A stretch of DNA of 64,000 nucleotides, taken from positions 806,001 through 870,000 of the forward strand of contig OZ242210.1 in NCBI GenBank assembly GCA_965206315.1, written 5' to 3'. This DNA is from Bin16 sp965206315 (GTDB lineage Bacteria > Chloroflexota > Dehalococcoidia > Lucifugimonadales > Australimonadaceae). Of the stretch, positions 18,031 to 26,559 are shown one piece after another. The stretch's first letter is position 1; every line of letters starts with the position of its first letter. The position numbers and the translations under genes are program-made. Below the pieces are notes generated by a model that was given only the letters and a program-made list of their open reading frames with translations, ran no database searches and was not told where the DNA came from.

Positions 18031-20096
18031 CTATGCGCTGCGGGCCACGGCCTGCACGGTGGAGTCCGGCGCCTTCTCGTAACGTCCGAACTCCATCGAG
18101 TAGTTCGCCCTGCCCTGCGTCACCGACCGCAGGTCGGTCGCGTAGCCGAACATCTCCACGAGCGGAGCGTCGGCCTCGAGCACCTGCGTGTCGCCCTGGC
18201 CTTCCATCGACTTGATCCTGCCCCTGCGGCTGTTCAGGTCTGCGAGCACCTCGCCCAGGTATTCACCCGGCGTTATCACCTGCAGCTCCATCACCGGCTC
18301 CAGGAGCACGGGTCCGGCCTTGGACAGCGCATCCTTGATCGCCATGGACGCCGCTATCTTGAACGCCATCTCGGACGAGTCCACCGCGTGGAAGGAGCCG
18401 TCCACGACGGCGACCTTCACGTCCATCACCGGGTAGCCCGCGACGACGCCCGTGAGCAGCGCCTCCTCGGCGCCCTTGCCGACCGCGGGGATGTACTCGC
18501 GCGGGATGGCGCCGCCTACTATCCGGTTCTCGAACTGGAAGCCGGAGCCCTGCCCGCCCGGCTCGATCTCCAGCACGCAGTCGCCGAACTGGCCGCGACC
18601 GCCGGTCTGACGCACGAAACGCCCCTGCGCCTTCGCAGGGTGGGTGATCGCCTCGCGGTACGCCACCTGCGGACGGCCTATCGCGGCGTTCACGTGGAAC
18701 TCGCGCTTCAGGCGGTCGACCAGTATCTCGAGGTGCAGTTCGCCCATGCCGGACATCACCGTCTGGCCGGTCTCCTTGTCGTACCGCACGCGGAAGGTCG
18801 GGTCTTCTTCCGCCAGCTTGATGAGCGAGTCCGTCAGCTTGTCCTGTTCCGCTCGCGTGGCGGGCTCGATGGCCACCGAGATCACCGGCTCGGCGAAGCG
18901 GATCGACTCCAGCATGATGGGCTGCTTCTCGTCGCAGATCGTCTCGCCGGTGAAGGTGTTCTTCAGTCCCACAGCGGCGCCGATCTCACCGACGGAGATG
19001 CTCTCCGCCTCCTCCCGGTGGTTCGCATGCATGAACATGATGCGCCCCATCCGCTCCCGCACTCCCTTGATGGAGTTGTACACGCTCGCTCCCGCTTTCA
19101 TGGAGCCGGAGTACACGCGGAAGTAGACGAGCCGCCCCACGTAGGGGTCAGACACGACCTTGAAGGCCAGCGCCGCGAACGGTTCGGAGACGTCCGCCTT
19201 GCGCTCGACCTCGTTATCGGTGTTGGGGACCCTCCCGACCACCGCGGGAACGTCCAGCGGCGACGGCAGGTAGTCCAGCACTGCGTCCAGCACCAGCTGC
19301 ACGCCCAGGCTCTGGAGCGCCGAGCCGCACACGACCGGCACCGCGTGGTTCGCTATCGTCGCCCGCCGGAGCGCGGCCTTGATCTCTTCCGGGGAGGGCG
19401 TCTCGCCGGAGAGGAACTGTTCGAGCACGTGCTCGTCGTTCTCCGCGACCCGCTCGATCATCTCCTCGCGGATCTGGGCCGCTTCCTCGCGCAGCTCGGA
19501 CGGTATCTCGCCTTCACGCAACTCGCCGGACGCGCCGCCGCGCTCGAAGAACACGCCTTCTCTTCCACGAGGTCGATGACGCCGTGGAACTTGTCCTCGG
19601 CCCCGATCGGGTACTGCACAGGAACCGGCACCGCTTTGAGCCGGTGCCGGATAGAGTCCATGGTCTTCTCGAAGTCCGCGCCGATGCGGTCCATCTTGTT
19701 GACAAAGCAGATGCGCGGCACTCCATATCGGTCGGCCTGACGCCACACCGTCTCGGACTGCGGCTGCACGCCCGCGACCGCGTCGAACACAACAACGCCT
19801 CCGTCGAGTACACGGAGGCTTCGCTCCACTTCCGCCGTAAAGTCCACGTGGCCCGGCGTGTCGATGATATTGATCTGATGGCCCTTCCAGGCGGCACGCG
19901 TCGCGGCGGACGTAATCGTGATGCCGCGCTCACGCTCCTGGGCCATCCAGTCCATCACCGCCGTGCCCTCGTGCACCTCGCCCAGCTTGTAGGTCCGGCC
20001 CGTGAAGAACAGCACCCGCTCGGTCACCGTCGTCTTGCCAGCGTCGATGTGGGCGATGAACCCGATGTTCCGGACTTTCTGCAGGTCAGTCGTCAT
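18031..20096 (-). CDS. fusA: Elongation factor G, reading frame broken by one base near 19,555
   Basis: Translocase GTPase EF-G. The N-terminal part (20096 to about 19556) has the G motifs AHIDAGKTT, DTPGHVDF and NKMD. It then leaves frame after FHGVIDLVEEKA. The rest, from FFERGGASGELREGEIPSEL to the stop at 18031, continues in the other frame with all later EF-G domains intact. Restoring one G in aaggcgtgttc (minus strand, about 19559-19549) would give AWFFE and one unbroken protein of normal size. A sequencing or assembly error is most likely, since EF-G is essential and both halves look conserved. TTG at 20099 precedes the chosen ATG. Confidence 0.9.
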
Positions 20097-20102
20097 CAAT
20101 CC

Positions 20103-20573
20103 CTACCACTTGTAATGGCTGAACGCTTTGTTCGCCTCGGCCATCCTGTGCATCTCTTCGCGGCGGCGTGCCGCCGCTCCCTGTCCCCGCGACGCGTCGA
20201 TGATCTCGGCCGCGAGCCGGGAGCGCATCGGTTGGCCAGCGCGCGCACGCGCGAAGCGTACGAGCCACCGCATCGCCAGCGCGTTCCGGCGGCGCTCCGG
20301 CACGTCGACCGGGACCTGGTACGTCGCGCCGCCCACACGCCGGGGCTTCACCTCGGTCATGGGGGTGACGTTCCGCAGCGCCAGTTGGAAGACCTCCATC
20401 GCGTCGCGGTTCGTCTCCTGGGCGACCTGGTCGAGCGCCTGGTAGACCGCGCGCTGGGCAACGGTCTTCTTGCCGTTCAGCATGACGCGGTTGATGAAGC
20501 TGGCGAGCGTCACACTCCCGTAGCGGGGGTCCGCCACGGGCACGCGGCGCTCAGCACGTCGTCGACGAGACAT
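20103..20573 (-). CDS. rpsG: 30S ribosomal protein S7
   Basis: S7, 156 residues, organiser of the 30S head. It has RRVPVADPRYGSVTLASFIN at the start, PMTEVKPRRVGGATYQVPVD in the middle and EANKAFSHYKW at the end. It lies between rpsL and fusA, with six bases to the fusA ATG. Confidence 0.97.
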   Translation of the reverse strand: MSRRRRAERRVPVADPRYGSVTLASFINRVMLNGKKTVAQRAVYQALDQVAQETNRDAMEVFQLALRNVTPMTEVKPRRVGGATYQVPVDVPERRRNALAMRWLVRFARARAGQPMRSRLAAEIIDASRGQGAAARRREEMHRMAEANKAFSHYKW

Positions 20574-20694
20574 CTATTCGCTTTCCTCCCCTGCCCCGTG
20601 GGGCAGACTTGCGCCTTCAGCGCGCACTTGCGCACCTAGCGCAGATAACCCATGACGCCGAGTCCGCAGATCGCGCCAGCGAACCGCGTCCCTG

Positions 20695-20709
20695 CCAATT
20701 ACGAATTGG
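20695..20709. other. Palindrome in the rpsL-rpsG spacer
   Basis: CCAATT-ACG-AATTGG is a perfect six-base inverted repeat with a three-base loop. It lies in the 158-base rpsL-rpsG gap, by far the longest gap inside the superoperon. The spacer holds no open frame. The palindrome could be a protein-binding site or RNA hairpin. No function can be assigned. Confidence 0.5.
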
Positions 20710-20731
20710 AGAACGGGACCCTCCAGCGAAC

Positions 20732-21142
20732 TTACTGGCGCTTGGTCCCGTACTTGCTCCGCCCCTGCTTCCGGCCGTTGACCCCCGTAGCGTCGAGCGC
20801 TCCACGGATGATGTGGTAGCGGACGCCCGGCAGGTCCTTCACGCGGCCTCCCCGGATCAGGACGACGGAGTGCTCCTGCAGCGTGTGGCCCTCTCCCGGG
20901 ATGTAGGCCGTAACCTCCATCCCGTTCGTCATGCGGACACGGGCCACCTTCCGCAGAGCGGAGTTCGGCTTCTTCGGCGTAACCGTTCGCACCTGGACGC
21001 AGACACCCAGCTTCTGCGGGCTCCCGTCGCCACGGTACACACGGTTGCGCAGGCTGTTTCGCACGAAACGGAGCGCAGGCGCTTTGGTCTTCTTCACCAC
21101 GCGCTTGCGTCCATGGCGCACCAGCTGGTTCACAGTAGGCAC
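20732..21142 (-). CDS. rpsL: 30S ribosomal protein S12
   Basis: Decoding-centre protein S12, 136 residues, first gene of the superoperon. It starts with GTG (21142). The conserved TPKKPNSALRKVARV and PGEGHTLQEHSVVLIRGGRV segments are present, as is GVNGRKQGRSKYGTKR at the C-terminus. AGGGAG lies ten bases upstream of the start. Confidence 0.97.
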   Translation of the reverse strand: MPTVNQLVRHGRKRVVKKTKAPALRFVRNSLRNRVYRGDGSPQKLGVCVQVRTVTPKKPNSALRKVARVRMTNGMEVTAYIPGEGHTLQEHSVVLIRGGRVKDLPGVRYHIIRGALDATGVNGRKQGRSKYGTKRQ

Positions 21143-21214
21143 TTGTGCGGTACTCCCTGCGCTTTTCGTAAGCCTTTCTGCCGAATCCGTATCCGTATGG
21201 ACACGAACATGGGG

Positions 21215-21243
21215 ATGCTACCGCAGGCTCACTCCTGTGTCAA
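21215..21243 (-). promoter_or_regulatory. Promoter of the ribosomal superoperon
   Basis: On the minus strand a perfect TTGACA (21243-21238) and TAGCAT (21220-21215) are 17 bases apart. Transcription would start near 21208, giving a leader of about 65 bases before the rpsL GTG. The TAGnnT form of the -10 recurs at two other strong -35 sites in the window (35451 and 42986). Confidence 0.7.
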
Positions 21244-21293
21244 CCGCGTAGGGGCTCATCGCCGAGCCGGGCGCAGCCGTTCCCCGGCACACG

Positions 21294-21299
21294 TATAAT
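21294..21299 (+). promoter_or_regulatory. TATAAT -10 element for the divergent adenosyltransferase gene
   Basis: A perfect TATAAT lies nine bases before the ATG at 21309. There is no recognisable -35 and no Shine-Dalgarno sequence, so the transcript may be leaderless. Confidence 0.5.
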
Positions 21300-21308
21300 C
21301 CCCGCGAC

Positions 21309-21878
21309 ATGAGCGACCTGAAGATCTATACGAAGTACGGCGACGAGGGAGAGACCGGCCTGCTGTACGGCGGGCGCATCTCCAAGAGCGACCTCCGCAC
21401 CGAGGCCTACGGCACGACCGACGAGGCCGTCTCCGCGCTCGGACTCGCCCGCGCGCTCACCGGCGACCCGGACGTGCAGCGCATCGTCAAGCGCCTCCAG
21501 CGCGAGCTCTTCACCGTCGGAGCGGAACTCGCCACCGACCGCGCCGAGTACACCAACCTCCAGCGCCACTTCAGCGTCGTCACTCCTGAGATGACGGCCG
21601 CGCTCGAGAACGACATCGACACCCTCGGCGCGCAGGTGGAGCTGCCGCGCAGCTTCATCATCCCCGGCGCAACCCAGGCCTCCTCCGCGCTCGACCTCGC
21701 ACGCTCCATCCTGCGCAGGGCCGAGCGGCGCGCCGTGCAGATGAACCTCGAAGGCATGATCGAGAACCCCGAGCTCATCCGCTACCTCAACCGCGCCTCG
21801 GACCTCGTCTTCATGCTCGCACGCTACCAGGACCGCGCCCTGCCGTTCGAACGGCTCACGGGCGACGATCCCTGCTGA
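21309..21878 (+). CDS. Cob(I)alamin adenosyltransferase, PduO type
   Basis: Transfers the 5'-deoxyadenosyl group of ATP to cob(I)alamin, making coenzyme B12. It is 189 residues. PduO-type signatures are YTKYGDEGETGLLYGG near the N-terminus (ATP-binding loop), FIIPGATQASSALDLARSIL, and RRAERRAV. A second, unrelated adenosyltransferase (CobO type) is at 46356 in the B12 operon. This copy is divergent from the ribosomal operon and is followed 20 bases later by a flavin oxidase. Confidence 0.92.
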   Translation: MSDLKIYTKYGDEGETGLLYGGRISKSDLRTEAYGTTDEAVSALGLARALTGDPDVQRIVKRLQRELFTVGAELATDRAEYTNLQRHFSVVTPEMTAALENDIDTLGAQVELPRSFIIPGATQASSALDLARSILRRAERRAVQMNLEGMIENPELIRYLNRASDLVFMLARYQDRALPFERLTGDDPC

Positions 21879-21898
21879 CAACGAAAGGGAGGGGAACC

Positions 21899-22975
21899 AT
21901 GGCCGGAGAACCGATCAACCTCTACGAACTGGAAGCCATCTGCGAGCAGACGCTCCCGCTCAACGAGTGGGACTACGTGGCGGGCGGCGCGACCGACGAG
22001 ATCACCCTCGAACGCACGCGCTCCGTGTTCGACCACATCGCCCTGCGCCCACGGATGCTCGCGGGCATACCGGACGCCGACCTCTCCGTCTCCGTGCTCG
22101 GGCAGCGTATCGGGCTGCCGTTCATGCTCTCCCCGTGCGGCAGCCACAAGCGCGCCCACGAGGACGGCGAGCTCGCCTCCGCAAGGGCAGCCGCAGCCGC
22201 AGGGACCATCCTCGCCGTGAGCGCCAACTGCTCGTACGCCCCGGATGAGATAGCCCGCGCCGCCGACGGCCCCAAGTGGTACCAGACCTACTTCTACCGC
22301 GACCGCGAGCAGACCGTCGACCGCGTCCACATGGCCGAGGAGAACGGCTACGAGGCCATCTGCGTCACGCTGGACGCCGTCTGGCCGCCGAAGCGCGAGC
22401 GCAACATCCGCAACTCCTACCAGCGCCTGCCCTCGGCAGGCGACGCGCCCGGACTGGCCCCGCCCAAAGACCTGACCAAGTTCAACTCCGGCATCAGCTC
22501 GCGCAGCCGCGTCGACCCCGGCGCATCGTGGGACGACGTCGCCTGGCTGCGCTCCATCACGAACCTGCCCATCGTCTTCAAGGGGATCATCACCCGCGAG
22601 GACGCCGCCCTCTGCGCCGAACACGGCGTCGACGCTCTCATCGTCTCCAACCACGGCGGGCGCAACCTCGATACCACTATCCCCACCATCGAGGCGCTGC
22701 CGGAGGTGGCCGAGGCCGCAGGCGACGTCGAGGTCTACCTGGACGGCGGCATCCGGCGCGGCACGGACGTCGTGAAGGCGATCGCGCTCGGGGCCAAGGC
22801 GGTGATGCTCGGCAGGCCGATGTTCTGGGGGCTCGCCTACGCCGGAGACCAGGGCGTGGTACACATGCTGGACATCCTGCGCGACGAGGTGGAGACCACG
22901 ATGATGATGTGCGGCAAGGCCCGCATCGAGGACATCGGCCGGGACCTCATCACCCGCCTCCCGGAGTTGCGGTGA
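21899..22975 (+). CDS. FMN-dependent alpha-hydroxy acid oxidase/dehydrogenase
   Basis: TIM-barrel flavoprotein of the lactate/glycolate oxidase family, 358 residues. It oxidises a 2-hydroxy acid to the 2-oxo acid. Visible motifs are WDYVAGGATDE near the N-terminus, the active-site SNHGGRNLD at about 251-259 with the catalytic His, and the phosphate-binding DGGIRRGTDVVKAIALGAKAV. The usual QLDGxPA after SNHGGR is replaced by NLDTTIPTIEALPE, so substrate is uncertain. GGAGGGG-type sequence precedes the ATG. It ends three bases before a convergent gene. Confidence 0.88.
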   Translation: MAGEPINLYELEAICEQTLPLNEWDYVAGGATDEITLERTRSVFDHIALRPRMLAGIPDADLSVSVLGQRIGLPFMLSPCGSHKRAHEDGELASARAAAAAGTILAVSANCSYAPDEIARAADGPKWYQTYFYRDREQTVDRVHMAEENGYEAICVTLDAVWPPKRERNIRNSYQRLPSAGDAPGLAPPKDLTKFNSGISSRSRVDPGASWDDVAWLRSITNLPIVFKGIITREDAALCAEHGVDALIVSNHGGRNLDTTIPTIEALPEVAEAAGDVEVYLDGGIRRGTDVVKAIALGAKAVMLGRPMFWGLAYAGDQGVVHMLDILRDEVETTMMMCGKARIEDIGRDLITRLPELR

Positions 22976-22978
22976 AAC

Positions 22979-23749
22979 TCACACGAGGAGCGCCTCGAAG
23001 CGCGCCGGCAGCTCGACCTGCCCCTCCGCGATCTCCAGCAGGCGCTCGTCCGAGAGCGGGAAGCCGAACTCCTCGTTGCGCATCCGCAGGCGCTGCATGG
23101 AGATCTCCGTCACCATCTCCCTGGCCAGCGCCCAGTCCTCTTCCGTGCGCGCGATCGCGTTCAGGTTGTCGGCGCCGTGCGCCGCGTGGTCGACCTCGTC
23201 GCCGTACACGTTGGCGCAGGCCGCCGCGATGCGGTCGCTGAGCTCGTCGCCGCCGATCTGCATCCCTTCGTAGAAGATGGACGCCCCTCCGCCCTCGCAG
23301 AAGGACGACGCGAACCGCCCGAGTTCCCCGTGCCGCTCGAAGCAGCGCTTGCGCACCGCGCGCAGCTCCCGCTCGTGCTCAATGTCGTAGGTCGCCAACT
23401 CCTCGGTCGTCAGCTGTCCGCCCGTGATGTAGTCGATGACGTCGGCGAAGACGACGTAGTGCCGGAACTCCTCTTCGAGGAACTGGATGTTGTAGAGGAA
23501 GTCCGCACGGTCGACGCCCTTCTCCAGCGCGGGATAGTTCCGCGCCAGCTGCTCGATGTTCCGCAGGATGATGCCGTCGTCGCGCGGCTGGAGCTCCTTG
23601 TACGCCTGCACGCGCAGCCAGCGCAGGTGCTCTTCCGGCGCTCGGGGCTGCGAGAAGAACGTCCGCGCGATCTCGGCCTCGCCCGCCCAGAACCGCGACG
23701 CGTACCGGGTCAACTCGTTACGACGCTCCCGCGCCTGCTGCTCGTCCAT
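22979..23749 (-). CDS. Ferritin-like diiron protein of unknown function
   Basis: A 256-residue, mostly helical cytoplasmic protein. Two ExxH motifs typical of diiron four-helix bundles are visible: EEEFRHYVVFADV in the middle and YGDEVDHAAHGADN in the C-terminal half. Further acidic helices (AGEAEIARTFF, DIEHERELRAVRK) could supply the remaining ligands. The start at 23749 is supported by GGAGG six bases upstream. A perfect TATAAT lies 28 bases upstream of the ATG. I cannot assign it to a named family. An oxidase or oxygenase is possible. Confidence 0.75.
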   Translation of the reverse strand: MDEQQARERRNELTRYASRFWAGEAEIARTFFSQPRAPEEHLRWLRVQAYKELQPRDDGIILRNIEQLARNYPALEKGVDRADFLYNIQFLEEEFRHYVVFADVIDYITGGQLTTEELATYDIEHERELRAVRKRCFERHGELGRFASSFCEGGGASIFYEGMQIGGDELSDRIAAACANVYGDEVDHAAHGADNLNAIARTEEDWALAREMVTEISMQRLRMRNEEFGFPLSDERLLEIAEGQVELPARFEALLV

Positions 23750-23776
23750 CGCACGCCTCCTTGGCTGAACGGCGCG

Positions 23777-23782
23777 ATTATA
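23777..23782 (-). promoter_or_regulatory. TATAAT -10 element for the ferritin-like gene
   Basis: A perfect TATAAT on the minus strand, 28 bases before the ATG at 23749. No good -35 is seen at 16-18 bases. It lies in the 106-base divergent spacer shared with the aldehyde dehydrogenase gene. Confidence 0.45.
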
Positions 23783-23813
23783 GGACAGCGGCGCGATGGG
23801 AACGCACTCCGCT

Positions 23814-23819
23814 ACAATG
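23814..23819 (+). promoter_or_regulatory. TACAAT -10 element for the aldehyde dehydrogenase gene
   Basis: TACAAT (5 of 6) lies 36 bases upstream of the GTG at 23856, in the divergent spacer. No clear -35 is present. Support is modest. Confidence 0.35.
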
Positions 23820-23855
23820 CTCTCCGCCCTAAGCCGGAACGCAGGAGGAACGCGC

Positions 23856-25328
23856 GTGCTGCCCGAGGTCAAAGCCAACTACGGCAAACTGAGGAATCTC
23901 ATCAACGGCGAGTGGGTCGAACCCGACGCGAGCGGCTGGCTGGACGTGGAGAACCCCGCGACCACCGGCGTCATCGCACAGGTCCCGCTCTCCACCCCCA
24001 GCGAGGTGAACGACGCGGTCGCCGCGGCGAAGGAGGCGTTTCTTACATGGCGTGAGACTCCGCCCGTGCTCCGCGCCCGCAGCCTCTTCACGCTCAAAGG
24101 GCTGATGGAGCAGCACTTCGAGGAGTTCGCTCGCACCATCGTCCAGGAGCACGGCAAGACGATCGAGGACGCGCGCGGCGAGACGCGCCGCGCCATCGAG
24201 AACGTGGAGGTAGCCGCGGGCATCCCCACGCTCATGCAGGGCTACGGTCTCGAGAACATCGCGCCGAGCATCGACGCAGAGGCCGTGCGCCAGCCTATCG
24301 GCGTCTTCGGCATCATCGGCCCGTTCAACTTCCCGCTCATGGTGCCCAACTGGTTCATCCCCTACGCCATCGCCACCGGCAACACCGTCGTCGTGAAGCC
24401 GTCGGAGCAGACCCCGCTCTCGCAGACGCGGATGGCGGAACTCGCGCTCGAGGCCGGCATCCCGGCCGGCGTGCTGAACGTCGTGCACGGCGCGAAGGAC
24501 GCCGTCGACGCCCTGCTGGAGCACCCGGACGTGCGCGGCATCTCGTTCGTCGGCTCATCGCCGGTGGCGCGTTACGTCTACACGAAGGCGTCGGCGGAGG
24601 GGAAGCGCGTCCAGTGCGGGGGCGGCGCGAAGAACTTCCTCGTCGCCATGCCGGACGCCCACCTCGATTCCGCCATCGACAACATGATGGGCTCCATCTT
24701 CGGCGCGGCGGGGCAGCGATGCCTCGCGGGCTCGGTCGTCGTGACCGTCGGCGACGCCTACGCGAGCGTGCGCGACCGCCTCGCCGAGGGCGCGCGCAAC
24801 CTCAAGCTCGGCTACGGGCTCGACGAGAGCGTCGGCATGGGGCCGGTCATCTCCCAGCGCTCGCTGGACCGGGTGCTCGGCTACGTCGACAAGGGCGTCG
24901 AGGAGGGGGCGGACCTCATCGTGGACCGGCGCTCCGCCCGGCAGGACGAGGAGCTCGCTGGCTACTTCGCCGGGCCGTGCGTTTTCGACGGCGTCGAGCC
25001 GCAGATGGCGATCGCGAAAGAGGAGATATTCGGCCCCGTCGCGGGCATCATGCGGGCGGACTCGCTGGACGAGGCGATAGGGCACATCGAGGCGCAGCCG
25101 TTCGGCAACGCGGCCAGCATCTTCACCGCGAGCGGCGCCGCGGCGCGGGAGTTCCGGCACCGCGTGACGGCGGGCAACATCGGCGTCAACGTCGGCGTCG
25201 CCGCGCCCATGGCCTTCTTCCCGTTCGGCGGCATGAAGGACTCGTTCTTCGGCACGCTGCACGCGCAGGGCCGCGAGGTCGTCGACTTCTTCACCGACCG
25301 GAAGGTCGTCATCAGCAGGTGGTTCTGA
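23856..25328 (+). CDS. CoA-acylating aldehyde dehydrogenase, methylmalonate-semialdehyde dehydrogenase family
   Basis: Oxidises a semialdehyde to an acyl-CoA with NAD. It is 490 residues from the GTG at 23856, chosen because AGGAGG lies seven bases upstream. The NAD-binding region holds GIIGPFNFPLMVPNW. The catalytic Cys is about residue 289 in AAGQRCLAG. The segment QCGGGAKNFLVAMPDA lacks the general-base Glu of ordinary aldehyde dehydrogenases, as in MmsA enzymes that release product to CoA. The alcohol dehydrogenase gene begins two bases after its stop, so the pair probably oxidise an alcohol through an aldehyde. Confidence 0.85.
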   Translation: MLPEVKANYGKLRNLINGEWVEPDASGWLDVENPATTGVIAQVPLSTPSEVNDAVAAAKEAFLTWRETPPVLRARSLFTLKGLMEQHFEEFARTIVQEHGKTIEDARGETRRAIENVEVAAGIPTLMQGYGLENIAPSIDAEAVRQPIGVFGIIGPFNFPLMVPNWFIPYAIATGNTVVVKPSEQTPLSQTRMAELALEAGIPAGVLNVVHGAKDAVDALLEHPDVRGISFVGSSPVARYVYTKASAEGKRVQCGGGAKNFLVAMPDAHLDSAIDNMMGSIFGAAGQRCLAGSVVVTVGDAYASVRDRLAEGARNLKLGYGLDESVGMGPVISQRSLDRVLGYVDKGVEEGADLIVDRRSARQDEELAGYFAGPCVFDGVEPQMAIAKEEIFGPVAGIMRADSLDEAIGHIEAQPFGNAASIFTASGAAAREFRHRVTAGNIGVNVGVAAPMAFFPFGGMKDSFFGTLHAQGREVVDFFTDRKVVISRWF

Positions 25329-25330
25329 TC

Positions 25331-26431
25331 GTGCGAGCCGCCGTCTTCTCCCAGCCCAACCAGCCCATGACCGTCGAGGAGCTGGTCATGCCGGAGCCGC
25401 ACGAGCACGAGGTGCGGGTGAAGGTGGCAGCGTGCGGCGTCTGCCACACCGACCTCCACGTCCTCAAGGGCGAAGTCGCCTTCCCCACGCCCGGCGTGCT
25501 CGGCCACGAGGTCTCCGGCGTCGTCGACGCCACAGGCCCGGGCGTGACGAACGTCGCCGTGGGCGACCGCGTCGTCTGCTCGTTCATCATGCCGTGCGGC
25601 AACTGCGGCTACTGCGTCCGCGGGCGCGAGGACCTCTGCGAGACGTTCTTCGCCTACAACCGCCTCAAGGGCCAGCTGTACGACGGCTCAACGCGCCTGC
25701 ACCGCCCCAACGGCGAGCCTATCGCCATGTACAGCATGGGCGGGCTCGCCGAGTACGCGGTGACGCCGGACACGTCCGTCTTCCCCCTGCCGGAGAGCGT
25801 GCCGCTCACGGACGCCGCCATCGTCGGCTGCTCCATCTTCACCGCCTACGGCGCGGTGCGGAACCAGGCCGACGTGCGCCCCGGCCAGAGCGTGGCCGTC
25901 TTCGCCGTCGGCGGCGTCGGCACGCAGGTGCTGCAGATGGCCCGCGCGTTCGGCGCGTCGCAGGTCATCGCCGTGGACATACGCGGCGACAAGCTGGAGA
26001 AGGCGCTGGAGATGGGCGCGACGCACACCGTCAACGGCTCGACCGAGGACGCCCCGGCCCGCGTCCGCGAACTCGCGAACGGGCGCGGCGTCGACGTCGC
26101 CATCGAGGCGCTCGGCTCGCCCGTCACCGTGCGACAGGCGTTCGAGTCGGTGCGCGACGGAGGCAAGGTAGTGCTCATCGGCATCGCGGCGGTTGGAGTC
26201 GAGGTGCCGCTGGAGATCACGCGATTCGTCCGGCGCGGCATCACCGTGGCGGGGTCGTACGGCGCGAAGGCGCGCAGCGACATGCCGGAGATCGTCGAGC
26301 TCGTTCGGCGCGGGGCGGTCGACACCAGCGCTCCCATCACTCGCCGCTACACGCTGGACGAGGTGAACGACGCCTACGGCGCGCTCGCCAGCGGCGACAT
26401 CGTGGGACGCGCCATCATCGAGATGGGGTAG
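25331..26431 (+). CDS. Zinc-dependent alcohol dehydrogenase
   Basis: Medium-chain dehydrogenase/reductase, 366 residues, GTG start at 25331. Catalytic zinc ligands are in ACGVCHTDLHV and LGHEVSGVV. The structural-zinc lobe has four Cys in CGNCGYCVRGREDLC. The Rossmann motif is AVGGVGTQVLQMARAFG, followed by VDIRGDKLEKA. It is co-transcribed with the upstream CoA-acylating dehydrogenase and probably supplies its aldehyde. Substrate cannot be read from sequence. Confidence 0.9.
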   Translation: MRAAVFSQPNQPMTVEELVMPEPHEHEVRVKVAACGVCHTDLHVLKGEVAFPTPGVLGHEVSGVVDATGPGVTNVAVGDRVVCSFIMPCGNCGYCVRGREDLCETFFAYNRLKGQLYDGSTRLHRPNGEPIAMYSMGGLAEYAVTPDTSVFPLPESVPLTDAAIVGCSIFTAYGAVRNQADVRPGQSVAVFAVGGVGTQVLQMARAFGASQVIAVDIRGDKLEKALEMGATHTVNGSTEDAPARVRELANGRGVDVAIEALGSPVTVRQAFESVRDGGKVVLIGIAAVGVEVPLEITRFVRRGITVAGSYGAKARSDMPEIVELVRRGAVDTSAPITRRYTLDEVNDAYGALASGDIVGRAIIEMG

Positions 26432-26503
26432 GGACGCCGCTCCGCTCAGCATGACAACACCCCACCTGTCCCCACAACCTCCCCTGTGCGCTGCCCGCGC
26501 ACT

Positions 26504-26533
26504 CTGGATTCCCGCCTGTGCGGGAATGACGGG
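26504..26533. repeat. Dispersed palindrome family A, copy 1
   Basis: The unit has arms ATTCCCGC and GCGGGAAT separated by 2-4 bases, flanked by ctgg on the left and gacggg on the right. The same unit recurs at 51540, 57189, 58515 and 63093 and is interrupted by an IS element at 54759/55798. It lies in the gap between convergent genes. Confidence 0.8.
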
Positions 26534-26559
26534 TGTTGTTGACGCCCTGCCGCGCAGCC

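Noticed and set aside
19549..19562. Programmed -1 frameshifting in fusA.
   Set aside because: There is no slippery heptamer or obvious stimulatory hairpin at the junction, and EF-G is not known to use frameshifting. A missing base explains it better.
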